This document shows positions 16,831 through 24,916 of a stretch of DNA of 64,000 bases, piece after piece (the first letter of the stretch is position 1; each line of letters opens with the position of its first letter). This DNA comes from Petralouisia muris (GTDB lineage: Bacteria; Bacillota; Clostridia; Lachnospirales; Lachnospiraceae). The stretch spans positions 58,277 through 122,276 of the forward strand of contig NZ_SRYA01000009.1 of NCBI RefSeq assembly GCF_004793545.1. Reading direction: 5' to 3'. A program made the translations under genes and the position numbers. The notes under the pieces are model-generated. The model did not search any database. It was not told the origin of the DNA and saw nothing but the letters and a program-made list of their open reading frames with translations.

Positions 16831-18122
16831 ATGCGATGTATCACTTTTTTGAAAAAAACGGGTATATATTTGAGATAATGCTTTCGAATTTTTGCTTTTT
16901 CTGGTGGATGGAAAAAAGAAAAAATTTTGGAGTAAAAGTGCTGCTGGCATTTTTTGTATTAATTGCAGCGTCAGTTGTTTCAGGATTTTTGCCCTTTGGG
17001 AATTTTATAAATAAAAGTGCAAGGACAGTCGTCATTTTTATCATTTGTATCTCAGGCGCCCAGTTTTGTTACCAGATAACGGCCAGCCGGGCGGCCTTTT
17101 ATGCAACTGCAGCCAGCGTAGCCCAGCATTTTTCTTATAAATTGTCCAGAACGATTCTTATGCCGCTTTGGGCGGTTTGGAGGCGGCCAGGTTTTGAAAC
17201 AGCGGCAAGATACAGCTATCCGGTTCTGTTTGTTGTGTGCCTGCTGCTTTGCTGCCTGATGTTTGGCAAAAAATTGCGCAGGGAAGGAATGGAACAATTG
17301 ACAAGCTCGCCCACAGTTCTCTTTTTGCTTGTGGGAATGCAGCTGTGCACGAATATTTTTCAGAATTTTTTTGATGAGTATGAGATAGGCGTGGAGGTTT
17401 ATACGATTATCAATTTGTTTGATATTATCACCTGTCTTTTTTTATTGGCGCTGCAGTGTGAAATTACCAAAAAAGAAAATGAGCAGATCCATAATGAGGT
17501 GATGAAACAGGTGCTTCATCAGCAGAAACAGCAGATGATAATTTCAAAGGAAAATATAGAATTAATCAATATCAAATGCCATGATATCAAGAATCAGATT
17601 TCCATGCTTGGAACCCATGTTTCACCGGAGGAAATCCGGGAACTGGAACGTGCAGTTAATATTTATGATACAACATTAAAAACAGGAAATGAAATATTTG
17701 ATGTGATTTTAATGGAAAAGGCAATGGCGTGTGAAAGTAAGAATATCAGGTTGGACTGTATGGTAAATGGGGCAAGCCTGATATTTATGAAACAGTCAGA
17801 TATTTATTCTCTGTTTGGAAACGCCCTGGAGAATGCGATTGAGGCAGCAGAGAAGATAGAGGATTTGGAAAAACGCTTTCTCAGTATTCGGGTATGGGAA
17901 GATAAGGGAATGCTGGTGATTCATGTTGAAAACTATTATTCGGGTGAGCTGGAATTTGACGGAGGGCTTCCGAAAACCACCAAAGAGGATAAACGGTATC
18001 ATGGGTTTGGAATGAAAAGTATTCGTATGATTACGGAAAAGTACCATGGATACTTTTCGGTAAAATCCCAGGATGGAATCTTTGCGCTGAATATACTGCT
18101 GCCTATTTCAAAATCAGTTTAG
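16818..18122 (+). CDS. GHKL-type sensor histidine kinase (AgrC-like), island A
   Basis: 434 residues. The N-terminal half has about six hydrophobic segments (to about residue 215), then a coiled linker, the H-box-like KCHDIKNQISML, and a GHKL ATPase domain (SLFGNALENAIEA, then YHGFGMKSIRMITEKYHG). This is the AgrC/DcuS-unlike branch used in Firmicutes, often for peptide sensing, but no peptide precursor or processing gene is seen here. It overlaps the regulator stop by 13 bases (ATG 16827 is a possible alternative start, overlapping by four). Its signal is unknown. The downstream glycosidases suggest a carbohydrate, glycolipid or envelope cue. Confidence 0.88.
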   Translation: MCVMNAMYHFFEKNGYIFEIMLSNFCFFWWMEKRKNFGVKVLLAFFVLIAASVVSGFLPFGNFINKSARTVVIFIICISGAQFCYQITASRAAFYATAASVAQHFSYKLSRTILMPLWAVWRRPGFETAARYSYPVLFVVCLLLCCLMFGKKLRREGMEQLTSSPTVLFLLVGMQLCTNIFQNFFDEYEIGVEVYTIINLFDIITCLFLLALQCEITKKENEQIHNEVMKQVLHQQKQQMIISKENIELINIKCHDIKNQISMLGTHVSPEEIRELERAVNIYDTTLKTGNEIFDVILMEKAMACESKNIRLDCMVNGASLIFMKQSDIYSLFGNALENAIEAAEKIEDLEKRFLSIRVWEDKGMLVIHVENYYSGELEFDGGLPKTTKEDKRYHGFGMKSIRMITEKYHGYFSVKSQDGIFALNILLPISKSV

Positions 18123-18143
18123 GCGTGTTTTGGGATGGAGGAA

Positions 18144-18174
18144 ACAGTTCAGGCTGGAAAAAATACAGTTCAGG
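18144..18174 (+). promoter_or_regulatory. Candidate LytTR operator, island A
   Basis: ACAGTTCAGG occurs perfectly twice, at 18144-18153 and 18165-18174, exactly 21 bp apart. Sequence and spacing match the direct-repeat sites described for AgrA-type LytTR regulators. It lies 21 bases after the kinase stop and upstream of the permuted GH3 gene. Confidence 0.75.
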
Positions 18175-18183
18175 AAGATTGGA

Positions 18184-18212
18184 TTGTATGAAAAAGAAAA
18201 TGTTGTTACCAT
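18184..18212 (+). promoter_or_regulatory. Candidate weak promoter for the island A glycosidase genes
   Basis: TTGTAT (18184-18189), a 17-base spacer, and TACCAT (18207-18212). The -10 is poor. The -35 begins 10 bases after the second operator repeat, as expected for an activator-dependent promoter. Confidence 0.4.
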
Positions 18213-18245
18213 CTTTTTATCAAATAAATGCAGAGGAGGAACAAC

Positions 18246-21200
18246 ATGTGGAAAAGAAGTAATATCTGGCGGGGATTATCCCTGGTGTCCGCAACTTTTT
18301 TGACGGTTTCATTACTGGCAGCAAATATTCTGGAAACCTACCGTACATCTGTAGATGCTTTTGTGGGAACCCGAAGCCAGAAAACCGTAACGGAAAGCAC
18401 AGAAAATGCAGAGGATACGTGGACTTATGTGTCGCAATTTAAATCAGCGAAAGAAGCGTATGAAGGCTTTCGGGAACTGGCAGTCCGCACATCTTCGGAA
18501 ACATATGCGCTGCTGAAAAATGACAACGCTGCGCTGCCTCTTTCTTCAGATGCAAAAATCACTTTATTCGGCATCAGAAGCTATGCACCGGTGTATGGCA
18601 ATTCCGGAGGCAGTGTGCCGGATGGCAAGTCAACGGTACAGATTTTTGACGCCTTTACAGAACGGGGATTTCAGTTGAACCCATCTATGCTGGCAGCGTA
18701 TGAAGCGTTTTTTGCAGATAAGGAATGGACCACTCCTCAATTCGGCGGAGGCATTCTTCCTGCTTATGCAGAAGTGACGGCTTATGACAATCCCCATGAA
18801 TTGACTCTGGATGAATTGAAGGGCTTAAATCCCGAATACAATAAAGAGTATGCGGCTTACAGCGATGCGGCTGTTGTAGTAGTGGGCCGTGTAGGAGGAG
18901 AAGGCGGCGACGGTTATTATCCGGGAGAAGAAGGACGCGCCGAGGGAGTAGAAACAGTTACTGGCAACATATTAAGTCTCAGCCGGGAAGAGATGGAAAT
19001 TGTCGAAGAAGCAAAAGCGAATTTTGATAAGGTAATTGTCCTTGTAAATGCCACAAATCCAATGGAAATCGGTAATCTGAAGGATGATCCTGACATTGAC
19101 GCAATTATGTGGATCGGCTATCCGGGCGCATATGGATTTTATGGGGTTGCAGATGTGCTGAACGGCACGGTATCACCTTCTGCCCATCTGGGAGATATTT
19201 TTGCAAAAAACAGCGCGCTGGCTCCGGCGATGCAGAATTACGGTAATATTCCATGGGAAAATGCCGGGGATTTTTCTGAGACTGCGAATGTCAATTCTTA
19301 TCTGATTGAAGCAGAGGGAATTTATACGGGATACCGTTATTATGAGACAAGATATGCAGATATTGTCCTTGGAAACGGCGGAGCAGAAGCCACTGCGGGG
19401 ACTTACGCCAATGAAGACGGTACAGTTTCAGAGGCGGACGGCGTTTGGGATTACGCAAATGAAGTAGTGTATCCCTTTGGACACGGCTTATCATATACGA
19501 CATTTGCCCAGACTTTAGATTCTGTAGAAATTGCAGACGATAAAAAGACGGCAAAAGTCACAGTAACTACCAGGAATACAGGAAATGCAGCCGGGAAGGC
19601 TGTGGCGCAGGTTTATGCTCAGACACCCTATACCGATTATGATAAGCAGTACCATATTGAGAAATCAGCGGTCCAGCTGATGGATTTTGAAAAGACAAAT
19701 ATATTGGAGCCGGGAGAAAGCCAGACGATTACAATGGAAATCGATCTTTCCAACCTGGCAAGCTATGATTCGGAAAATGCCGGAACTTATATTGTAGATC
19801 CGGGGACCTATTATTTTGCCATTGGGGACGATTCTCATGACGCCCTGAATAATATCCTTGCAGCGGAGGGAAAGACAACAGCAGACGGTATGACAGCCGA
19901 GGGAAGCACGGATAAAACTTTTACCTGGAACTGGGAGGGAGAAGTGGATGCGGAAACATTTGCTGTCAGCAAAAACGGAACGGAAATTGCAAATGCGGTT
20001 TCAGCAGGAGATTATGCAATGGATATCAACGCTTTCCTGCCTGGTACGGCTACATATCTTTCCAGAAGCGACTGGAACGGAACGTTTCCGAAAACATATT
20101 CTGGACTCAGCGCAGATGAAACATTAAGCAGGCTCCTGGGGAATGATTTGATTCCATTAAAAACGGATGATGACGTGTCGGATCTTGTGTTTGGAGATAC
20201 TTCAAGTGACCTGACGATTAATGATATGAAGGGAGCAGATTATGAGGATCCCCGTTGGGAAGAACTGATTAATAAAGTGACAGTTCAGGAGTTTCTGGAT
20301 TTTGCATCCAATGCTTTTCATAATATTGCAGCGATTGAATCTATCGGACTGATGCAGTATGCGGCAGATGACGGCCCCAATGGTTCAGACTCTCATTATT
20401 TGACAGAGGGCTCTTATCAGGGAGTGCCTTATGCGGACGCCCAGGAGTATGATTATGGGACAAGGGTAGGGCCTACGCCCCAGAACATTGCCTATAGCTG
20501 GAATAAAGAGCTGGCCTATGAAAATGGAGAAATTACCCTTGGAGAAAGTACGCTGGTGCTGAATCTTCCCATCATTATTGGGCCTGGAATGAATATCCAC
20601 CGCCATGCTTATAACAGCCGTGGGGCGGAATATTATTCTGAGGATCCGATTCTGACAGGATATATCGGCAGTGCGGCCATTCAGGGCGCTCAGTCGAAAG
20701 GAACATTGGTAAATATTAAGCATGCGGCATTTAACGATCAGGAAGTGAACCGCTCCGGCATTGCAGTTTTTATGAATGAGCAGAAAGCCAGGGAAGTGGA
20801 ACTTCGGGGATTGCAGCAGGCGTTTGAAGCGAACGGAAAGCCGGCGTCTTTTGCAGCAGATGAAAGTAAAGCGGATACTTATACGGAAGGAGCATTGGGA
20901 GTTATGAGCTCCTACAACCGTATTGGCGCGGTGGCTTCCAGCGCAAACAGCGGCATTATGGTTCAGATTATGCGGGAGGAATGGGGATTTAAAGGATATA
21001 ATGTAACGGATTTTACAGGCGTTGCATTAAAAGCGGCTCCGAAGGAATCTATTCTTGCCGGAACCACAGCGTTCTGCGGCATGAGTATTTCTGAAGATAT
21101 TACTTACTGGAATGGCGAGGGGTTAAGCGGCGATAGAGATATGCTGCTGGCTGTGAAACAGGATCTCCACTATCTGCTGTACGCCCTTGCAAACAGCGCA

Positions 21201-21362
21201 GCGATGAATGGCATTAATTCCACGACTCATACAGAGAATGTGATTACCTGGTGGCGGGCGGCATATATGTCAGCTATTGGCATATTTGCTGTAATGACGG
21301 CCGGAAGCCTTGTGCTTTATGGGTTCAGCCGACGTAAAAAGGCAGAAGGAGGGAAGGAATAG
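18246..21362 (+). CDS. Circularly permuted GH3 glycosidase tethered by two membrane segments, island A
   Basis: 1038 residues from ATG 18246, preceded by GAGGAGGA (the ATG at 18228 lacks a ribosome site). The order is a signal-anchor helix (about 12-30), then the domain that is C-terminal in ordinary GH3 enzymes (ALLKNDNAALPL). A fibronectin-III-like part follows (YPFGHGLSYTTF), and the barrel domain comes last (GPGMNIHRHAYNSRGAEYYSEDP, IKHAAFNDQE). Candidate acid/base is Glu219 (VGGEGGD) and nucleophile Asp922 (NVTDFTG, with Phe where Trp is usual). A second membrane helix near the end is followed by SRRKKAEGGKE. Positive ends on both sides predict both termini inside and the enzyme outside. 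Reversed-order GH3 enzymes are known in rumen Firmicutes. Substrate unknown. Confidence 0.88.
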   Translation: MWKRSNIWRGLSLVSATFLTVSLLAANILETYRTSVDAFVGTRSQKTVTESTENAEDTWTYVSQFKSAKEAYEGFRELAVRTSSETYALLKNDNAALPLSSDAKITLFGIRSYAPVYGNSGGSVPDGKSTVQIFDAFTERGFQLNPSMLAAYEAFFADKEWTTPQFGGGILPAYAEVTAYDNPHELTLDELKGLNPEYNKEYAAYSDAAVVVVGRVGGEGGDGYYPGEEGRAEGVETVTGNILSLSREEMEIVEEAKANFDKVIVLVNATNPMEIGNLKDDPDIDAIMWIGYPGAYGFYGVADVLNGTVSPSAHLGDIFAKNSALAPAMQNYGNIPWENAGDFSETANVNSYLIEAEGIYTGYRYYETRYADIVLGNGGAEATAGTYANEDGTVSEADGVWDYANEVVYPFGHGLSYTTFAQTLDSVEIADDKKTAKVTVTTRNTGNAAGKAVAQVYAQTPYTDYDKQYHIEKSAVQLMDFEKTNILEPGESQTITMEIDLSNLASYDSENAGTYIVDPGTYYFAIGDDSHDALNNILAAEGKTTADGMTAEGSTDKTFTWNWEGEVDAETFAVSKNGTEIANAVSAGDYAMDINAFLPGTATYLSRSDWNGTFPKTYSGLSADETLSRLLGNDLIPLKTDDDVSDLVFGDTSSDLTINDMKGADYEDPRWEELINKVTVQEFLDFASNAFHNIAAIESIGLMQYAADDGPNGSDSHYLTEGSYQGVPYADAQEYDYGTRVGPTPQNIAYSWNKELAYENGEITLGESTLVLNLPIIIGPGMNIHRHAYNSRGAEYYSEDPILTGYIGSAAIQGAQSKGTLVNIKHAAFNDQEVNRSGIAVFMNEQKAREVELRGLQQAFEANGKPASFAADESKADTYTEGALGVMSSYNRIGAVASSANSGIMVQIMREEWGFKGYNVTDFTGVALKAAPKESILAGTTAFCGMSISEDITYWNGEGLSGDRDMLLAVKQDLHYLLYALANSAAMNGINSTTHTENVITWWRAAYMSAIGIFAVMTAGSLVLYGFSRRKKAEGGKE

Positions 21363-21363
21363 G

Positions 21364-21795
21364 ATGAAAATGCAATTAGAAAAAACGGATTATGCGGTAG
21401 GCCTGGCAGCGGCAGCGTCTCTTATAGGTCTGGCAATTTATATTTTTACTTCCGTGAGCGGATATCTGGCGTCATCTCCGGTAAATTGGCTGCCTGTTGC
21501 CGGCACGGGGATTGCGGTAATTTTGATGGCCGTTTTGATCTTTATGAAACAAAAGTTTTCACTGCTTGCTGCGGACAGTATGATGATTGGTTCTGCCGCG
21601 CTGCTTTTATACAGCATTTATGAATTTGTGTTAGGGCGCGTATCATTGGCGGCAGACGTTTACTTCATCCCGGTCAATTACCCTCCGTCGGAGGCAGCGG
21701 CGCTGCATATTTCAATTGCGGGTCTTGTATTATATTTTGCAGCGGATCTTGCATTGATTATTGCAGCATTTATGAAACGTTCAGAGGAAAAATAA
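21364..21795 (+). CDS. Small four-helix membrane protein, island A
   Basis: 143 residues starting at ATG 21364, preceded by AGGAGGGAAGGAA; it begins one base after the GH3 stop. About four hydrophobic segments are visible (VGLAAAASLIGLAIYIFTS; WLPVAGTGIAVILMAVLIF; a central LLAADSMMIGSAALLLYSIY; AGLVLYFAADLALIIAAF). No family recognised. Tight coupling to the membrane-tethered GH3 suggests a partner or chaperone for it. Island B has no equivalent. Confidence 0.75.
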   Translation: MKMQLEKTDYAVGLAAAASLIGLAIYIFTSVSGYLASSPVNWLPVAGTGIAVILMAVLIFMKQKFSLLAADSMMIGSAALLLYSIYEFVLGRVSLAADVYFIPVNYPPSEAAALHISIAGLVLYFAADLALIIAAFMKRSEEK

Positions 21796-21810
21796 AACAG
21801 GAAATTATCT

Positions 21811-21849
21811 TTTGCCCACCTGGAGCTTCTGTGCGCCGGGTGGGTTTTA
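21811..21849 (+). terminator. Hairpin with T-run inside island A, before the GH2 gene
   Basis: CCCACCTGG (21815-21823) pairs with CCGGGTGGG (21836-21844), with one G-U pair, followed by TTTTAT. It lies between the small membrane protein and the GH2 gene, whose ribosome site begins only about 15 bases later. It may act as a partial terminator that lowers expression of the downstream genes. Confidence 0.75.
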
Positions 21850-21875
21850 TAAAAGGAAAGTGAGGCGATAAAAGG

Positions 21876-24374
21876 ATGAAAGGGATTCCATTTCATGAAG
21901 GATGGTTCTATAAGCATGACGGTGAGAAAGGGCAGGGACGAAAGGTCACCATTCCCCACGACGCCATGCTGAGGGAACAAAGAAGCAGGACAGCTCCTGG
22001 TGGGGCAAATACAGGCTGGTATGACGGGTATGATTATGTTTATGAAAAAGAATTTATTCCGGATGCGTCGCTGGAAGGGAAAAATATTCTGCTGGAATTT
22101 GAAGGGGTTTACCGGAATGCAGAAGTATGGATTGACGAAAAGCAGGCAGCGTTCCGGCCTTATGGATATACAAATTTTTATGTGGATCTGACTGATAAGG
22201 TGAAACCTGGATGCAGTCACCGAATTCGAGTCATTGCCAGGAATGCGGATCAGCCAAACAGCCGCTGGTATTCTGGCGCGGGGATTTACCGTCCGGTGAC
22301 TTTATGGGTGGGTGGCAGGAAACATATTCCGGTAAATGGAATACGGATCAAAACATTGTCGGTTTCGCCTGCAAAGATACAGGTGCAAGTGAAAACCAGT
22401 ATGCCGGGGAATGTGAAAATTGAGGTTTTAGACGGTGAACAGACGCTTTGTGCTTGCGAGGCAAACAGCACAGGAAAAGCAGAAGTAACCCTGGATGTGC
22501 CTGACGCCAGGCTTTGGAATGTGGATACGCCCAATCTTTATGTCTGCCGCGTGACCTTTGGAGAAGATATCGTGTGTGAACCCTTTGGCATCCGGACCCT
22601 GGAATGGGGGAAAAATGGTATCTGTATCAATGGGAAACGTACCATATTGCTGGGCGCATGTGTGCATCATGACAATGGGCTGCTGGGCGCCTGCTGTGAT
22701 GAGGATGCAGTGGAACGGAAAGTGCGTATTATGAAAGAAAACGGATACAATGCGTTGCGCAGCGCCCATAATCCCTGCTCCAAAGCATTTTTGCGGGCAT
22801 GTGACAGGCAGGGAATGCTTGTGATGGATGAGTACATCGATCATTGGTATATTCACAAAACCGAGTATGATTATGTAGATTATTTTGAAAAATGGTGGAA
22901 GCAGGATCTGAAAGATATGGTTCGCAAAGATTACAATCATCCCTGCGTGGTTCTGTATTCTACCGGAAATGAAGTGAGTGAGACTGCTCAGCCCAAGGGA
23001 ATCAGCCTGACCAGAGAGATGACGGAATATCTTCATGGACTGGATCATACCCGCCCGGTGACCTGCGGGGTTAATATTTTCTTTAATTTCTTAAGTTCCA
23101 TTGGTTTTGGCGTCTACAGTGATAAAAAAGCAAAAAAGGAAGCATTGCAGGCAGAGAAGGCGAAAAAAGCGGGAAAAACCTCCAGGAAAAAAGCAGTCGG
23201 CAGTCAGTTTTTTAATAATCTTGCAGGTCTTTTGGGAGATGAATTTATGAAGAGGGGCGCTACGCTTCATGGATGTGATGTGAAAACACGGGGGGCTTTT
23301 GCCAATATGGATATTGCAGGTTATAATTACGGTATTTACAGATACAGACATGACCTGAAAAAATATCCGGACAGACTGATTCTGGGAAGTGAAACTTTTT
23401 GCAAAGATGCTTACAAATTTTATGAAATGGCAAAACATAATCCGCGGCTGGTAGGGGATTTTGTTTGGGCCGGCATGGATTATCTGGGGGAAGTGATGGT
23501 AGGCTCCTGGGAATATGAGGATTACGCAGGGAATTTTAATGGAGAACTGGGCTGGGTGTCAGCAGGCTCCGGGCGCGTTGATTTGACAGGGAAGCCTTTA
23601 TGCGAAGCATTATATACCAGAGTTGCCTTTGAGAAAGCGAAGGGGCCGTTTATCGGCGTATGCCCGGTAAACCACACCGGAGACCGGCACAGCCCTTCCG
23701 CATGGAAAATGTCAAATGCAATAGAAAGCTGGAGTTTTCCGGGATATGAGGGAAGAAAAGCCAATGTGGAAGTTTATGTTCGGGCTGCCAGGGTAGAGTT
23801 GTTTGTCAATGGAAAAAAAGCAGGATCTGCGGTTTTGAAAAATGACTGCATTGCAAAGTTTTCCTGTACTTATGAGAAAGGCAGGATTGAGGCGGTGGCC
23901 TATGATACCATGGGAAAGGAGATTGGAAGGACAGCTCTTTTGACAGCGGATACGGAAACGGTATTGCGGGCAGAACCGGAAAAAGATGCTGTAAAGCCGG
24001 GACATTTAAGCTATGTCCGGTTAAGATATACGGATAAAAATGGCATTCTAAAACCTTTGGAGAGGGGAACCATACATGTGGAAGTCAGCGGCGGGAGTCT
24101 GGAAGGGCTTGGAAACGGCTGCCCTTATAATGAAAGAAGCTATCTTTCTGATGAAACAGACACTTATTATGGAGAAGCCCTTGCCATTGTCCGGGCAGGA
24201 GATGGAAATTCTCTGTGTGTGAAACTATCGGATGGTCTCCGGGAGGAGAAAATTCTGATTCCTGTAACGAAAGAATATCTGGAAAAATCCGGGCCTGCCG
24301 TAATGGAGAAAAATGGGAAAAAAGGGGGCGTGTGGGATATTGGAGAAAGTGAGGGAAAGAGATGCAGTTTGTAG
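21876..24374 (+). CDS. Glycoside hydrolase family 2 (beta-galactosidase/glucuronidase-like), island A
   Basis: 832 residues without signal peptide, so cytoplasmic. An N-terminal sugar-binding jelly-roll (GWFYKHDGEKG, then WYSGAGIYRPV) is followed by an Ig-like domain and the TIM barrel, then C-terminal beta-sandwich domains (about 590-830). Acid/base Glu366 lies in STGNEVSE and nucleophile Glu506 in LGSETF. The barrel carries a lysine-rich insertion (SDKKAKKEALQAEKAKKAGK, about 410-430). GTGAGG precedes ATG 21876. GH2 members hydrolyse beta-galactosides, glucuronides, mannosides and related substrates; the sequence does not settle which. It overlaps the GtrA gene by 13 bases, so the two are co-expressed. 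Confidence 0.9.
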   Translation: MKGIPFHEGWFYKHDGEKGQGRKVTIPHDAMLREQRSRTAPGGANTGWYDGYDYVYEKEFIPDASLEGKNILLEFEGVYRNAEVWIDEKQAAFRPYGYTNFYVDLTDKVKPGCSHRIRVIARNADQPNSRWYSGAGIYRPVTLWVGGRKHIPVNGIRIKTLSVSPAKIQVQVKTSMPGNVKIEVLDGEQTLCACEANSTGKAEVTLDVPDARLWNVDTPNLYVCRVTFGEDIVCEPFGIRTLEWGKNGICINGKRTILLGACVHHDNGLLGACCDEDAVERKVRIMKENGYNALRSAHNPCSKAFLRACDRQGMLVMDEYIDHWYIHKTEYDYVDYFEKWWKQDLKDMVRKDYNHPCVVLYSTGNEVSETAQPKGISLTREMTEYLHGLDHTRPVTCGVNIFFNFLSSIGFGVYSDKKAKKEALQAEKAKKAGKTSRKKAVGSQFFNNLAGLLGDEFMKRGATLHGCDVKTRGAFANMDIAGYNYGIYRYRHDLKKYPDRLILGSETFCKDAYKFYEMAKHNPRLVGDFVWAGMDYLGEVMVGSWEYEDYAGNFNGELGWVSAGSGRVDLTGKPLCEALYTRVAFEKAKGPFIGVCPVNHTGDRHSPSAWKMSNAIESWSFPGYEGRKANVEVYVRAARVELFVNGKKAGSAVLKNDCIAKFSCTYEKGRIEAVAYDTMGKEIGRTALLTADTETVLRAEPEKDAVKPGHLSYVRLRYTDKNGILKPLERGTIHVEVSGGSLEGLGNGCPYNERSYLSDETDTYYGEALAIVRAGDGNSLCVKLSDGLREEKILIPVTKEYLEKSGPAVMEKNGKKGGVWDIGESEGKRCSL

Positions 24375-24916
24375 AAAAATACTGGGGAACATTTACCCAA
24401 AAGCATAAATTAGCCGCTCAGTTTATTAAATTTTATTTTTTTTCTGTGGTGGTAACGCTGTTGCAATATCTGATGCTGACCTTTCTGCCGGAGCTGTTTT
24501 TCAAAGCGACGGACTGGTGTCAGATTCCCTGTCAGCTGATTCATTTATCTTTGGGGCCGGTGGACACCTATGTGTTTAATTATCCGGTTACGGGAGACGC
24601 TACCGGAGGCATGGGTTATTTTGCGGCATTTGCCATCACGCTGTTTGTGGCGCAATGCATTAATTTTCCGATGCAGAGAAATGTAACGTTCAAATCAAAA
24701 GGAAATATTTATTATCAAATTGCATGGTATGTGGCAGCATTTGTCCTCATTACGGTGGCGTGCAGTTTCCTGATGGGATTGTATGTGCCTGTTTGCAAAA
24801 GATTTTTTCCGCCTGCGCTTTATAATGTGTTGATTACAGTAATCAATGGCGGCGTTCAAATGGTAATTTATTTCCCAATTTATAAAATAATTTTTCCGGA
24901 AGGACAGGTGGAATAA
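24362..24916 (+). CDS. GtrA-family membrane protein, island A
   Basis: 184 residues with four predicted helices, opening FIKFYFFSVVVTLLQYLMLTF and containing AQCINFPMQRNVTFKSKGN, the conserved GtrA-type loop. GtrA-like proteins are thought to flip undecaprenyl-phosphate-linked sugars across the membrane or to accompany polyisoprenyl-glycosyltransferases. No such glycosyltransferase gene is nearby; instead the gene sits between GH2 and GH3, overlapping the first by 13 bases and abutting the second. The island B paralogue (40977-41603) also directly neighbours a tailed GH3, so the link to glycosidases looks real. Confidence 0.88.
   Translation: MQFVEKYWGTFTQKHKLAAQFIKFYFFSVVVTLLQYLMLTFLPELFFKATDWCQIPCQLIHLSLGPVDTYVFNYPVTGDATGGMGYFAAFAITLFVAQCINFPMQRNVTFKSKGNIYYQIAWYVAAFVLITVACSFLMGLYVPVCKRFFPPALYNVLITVINGGVQMVIYFPIYKIIFPEGQVE

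Noticed and set aside
16117..18245. A complete agr quorum-sensing locus
   Set aside because: The regulator and kinase are AgrA/AgrC-like, but no AgrB-type protease and no short AgrD-like peptide gene were found in the island or its gaps.
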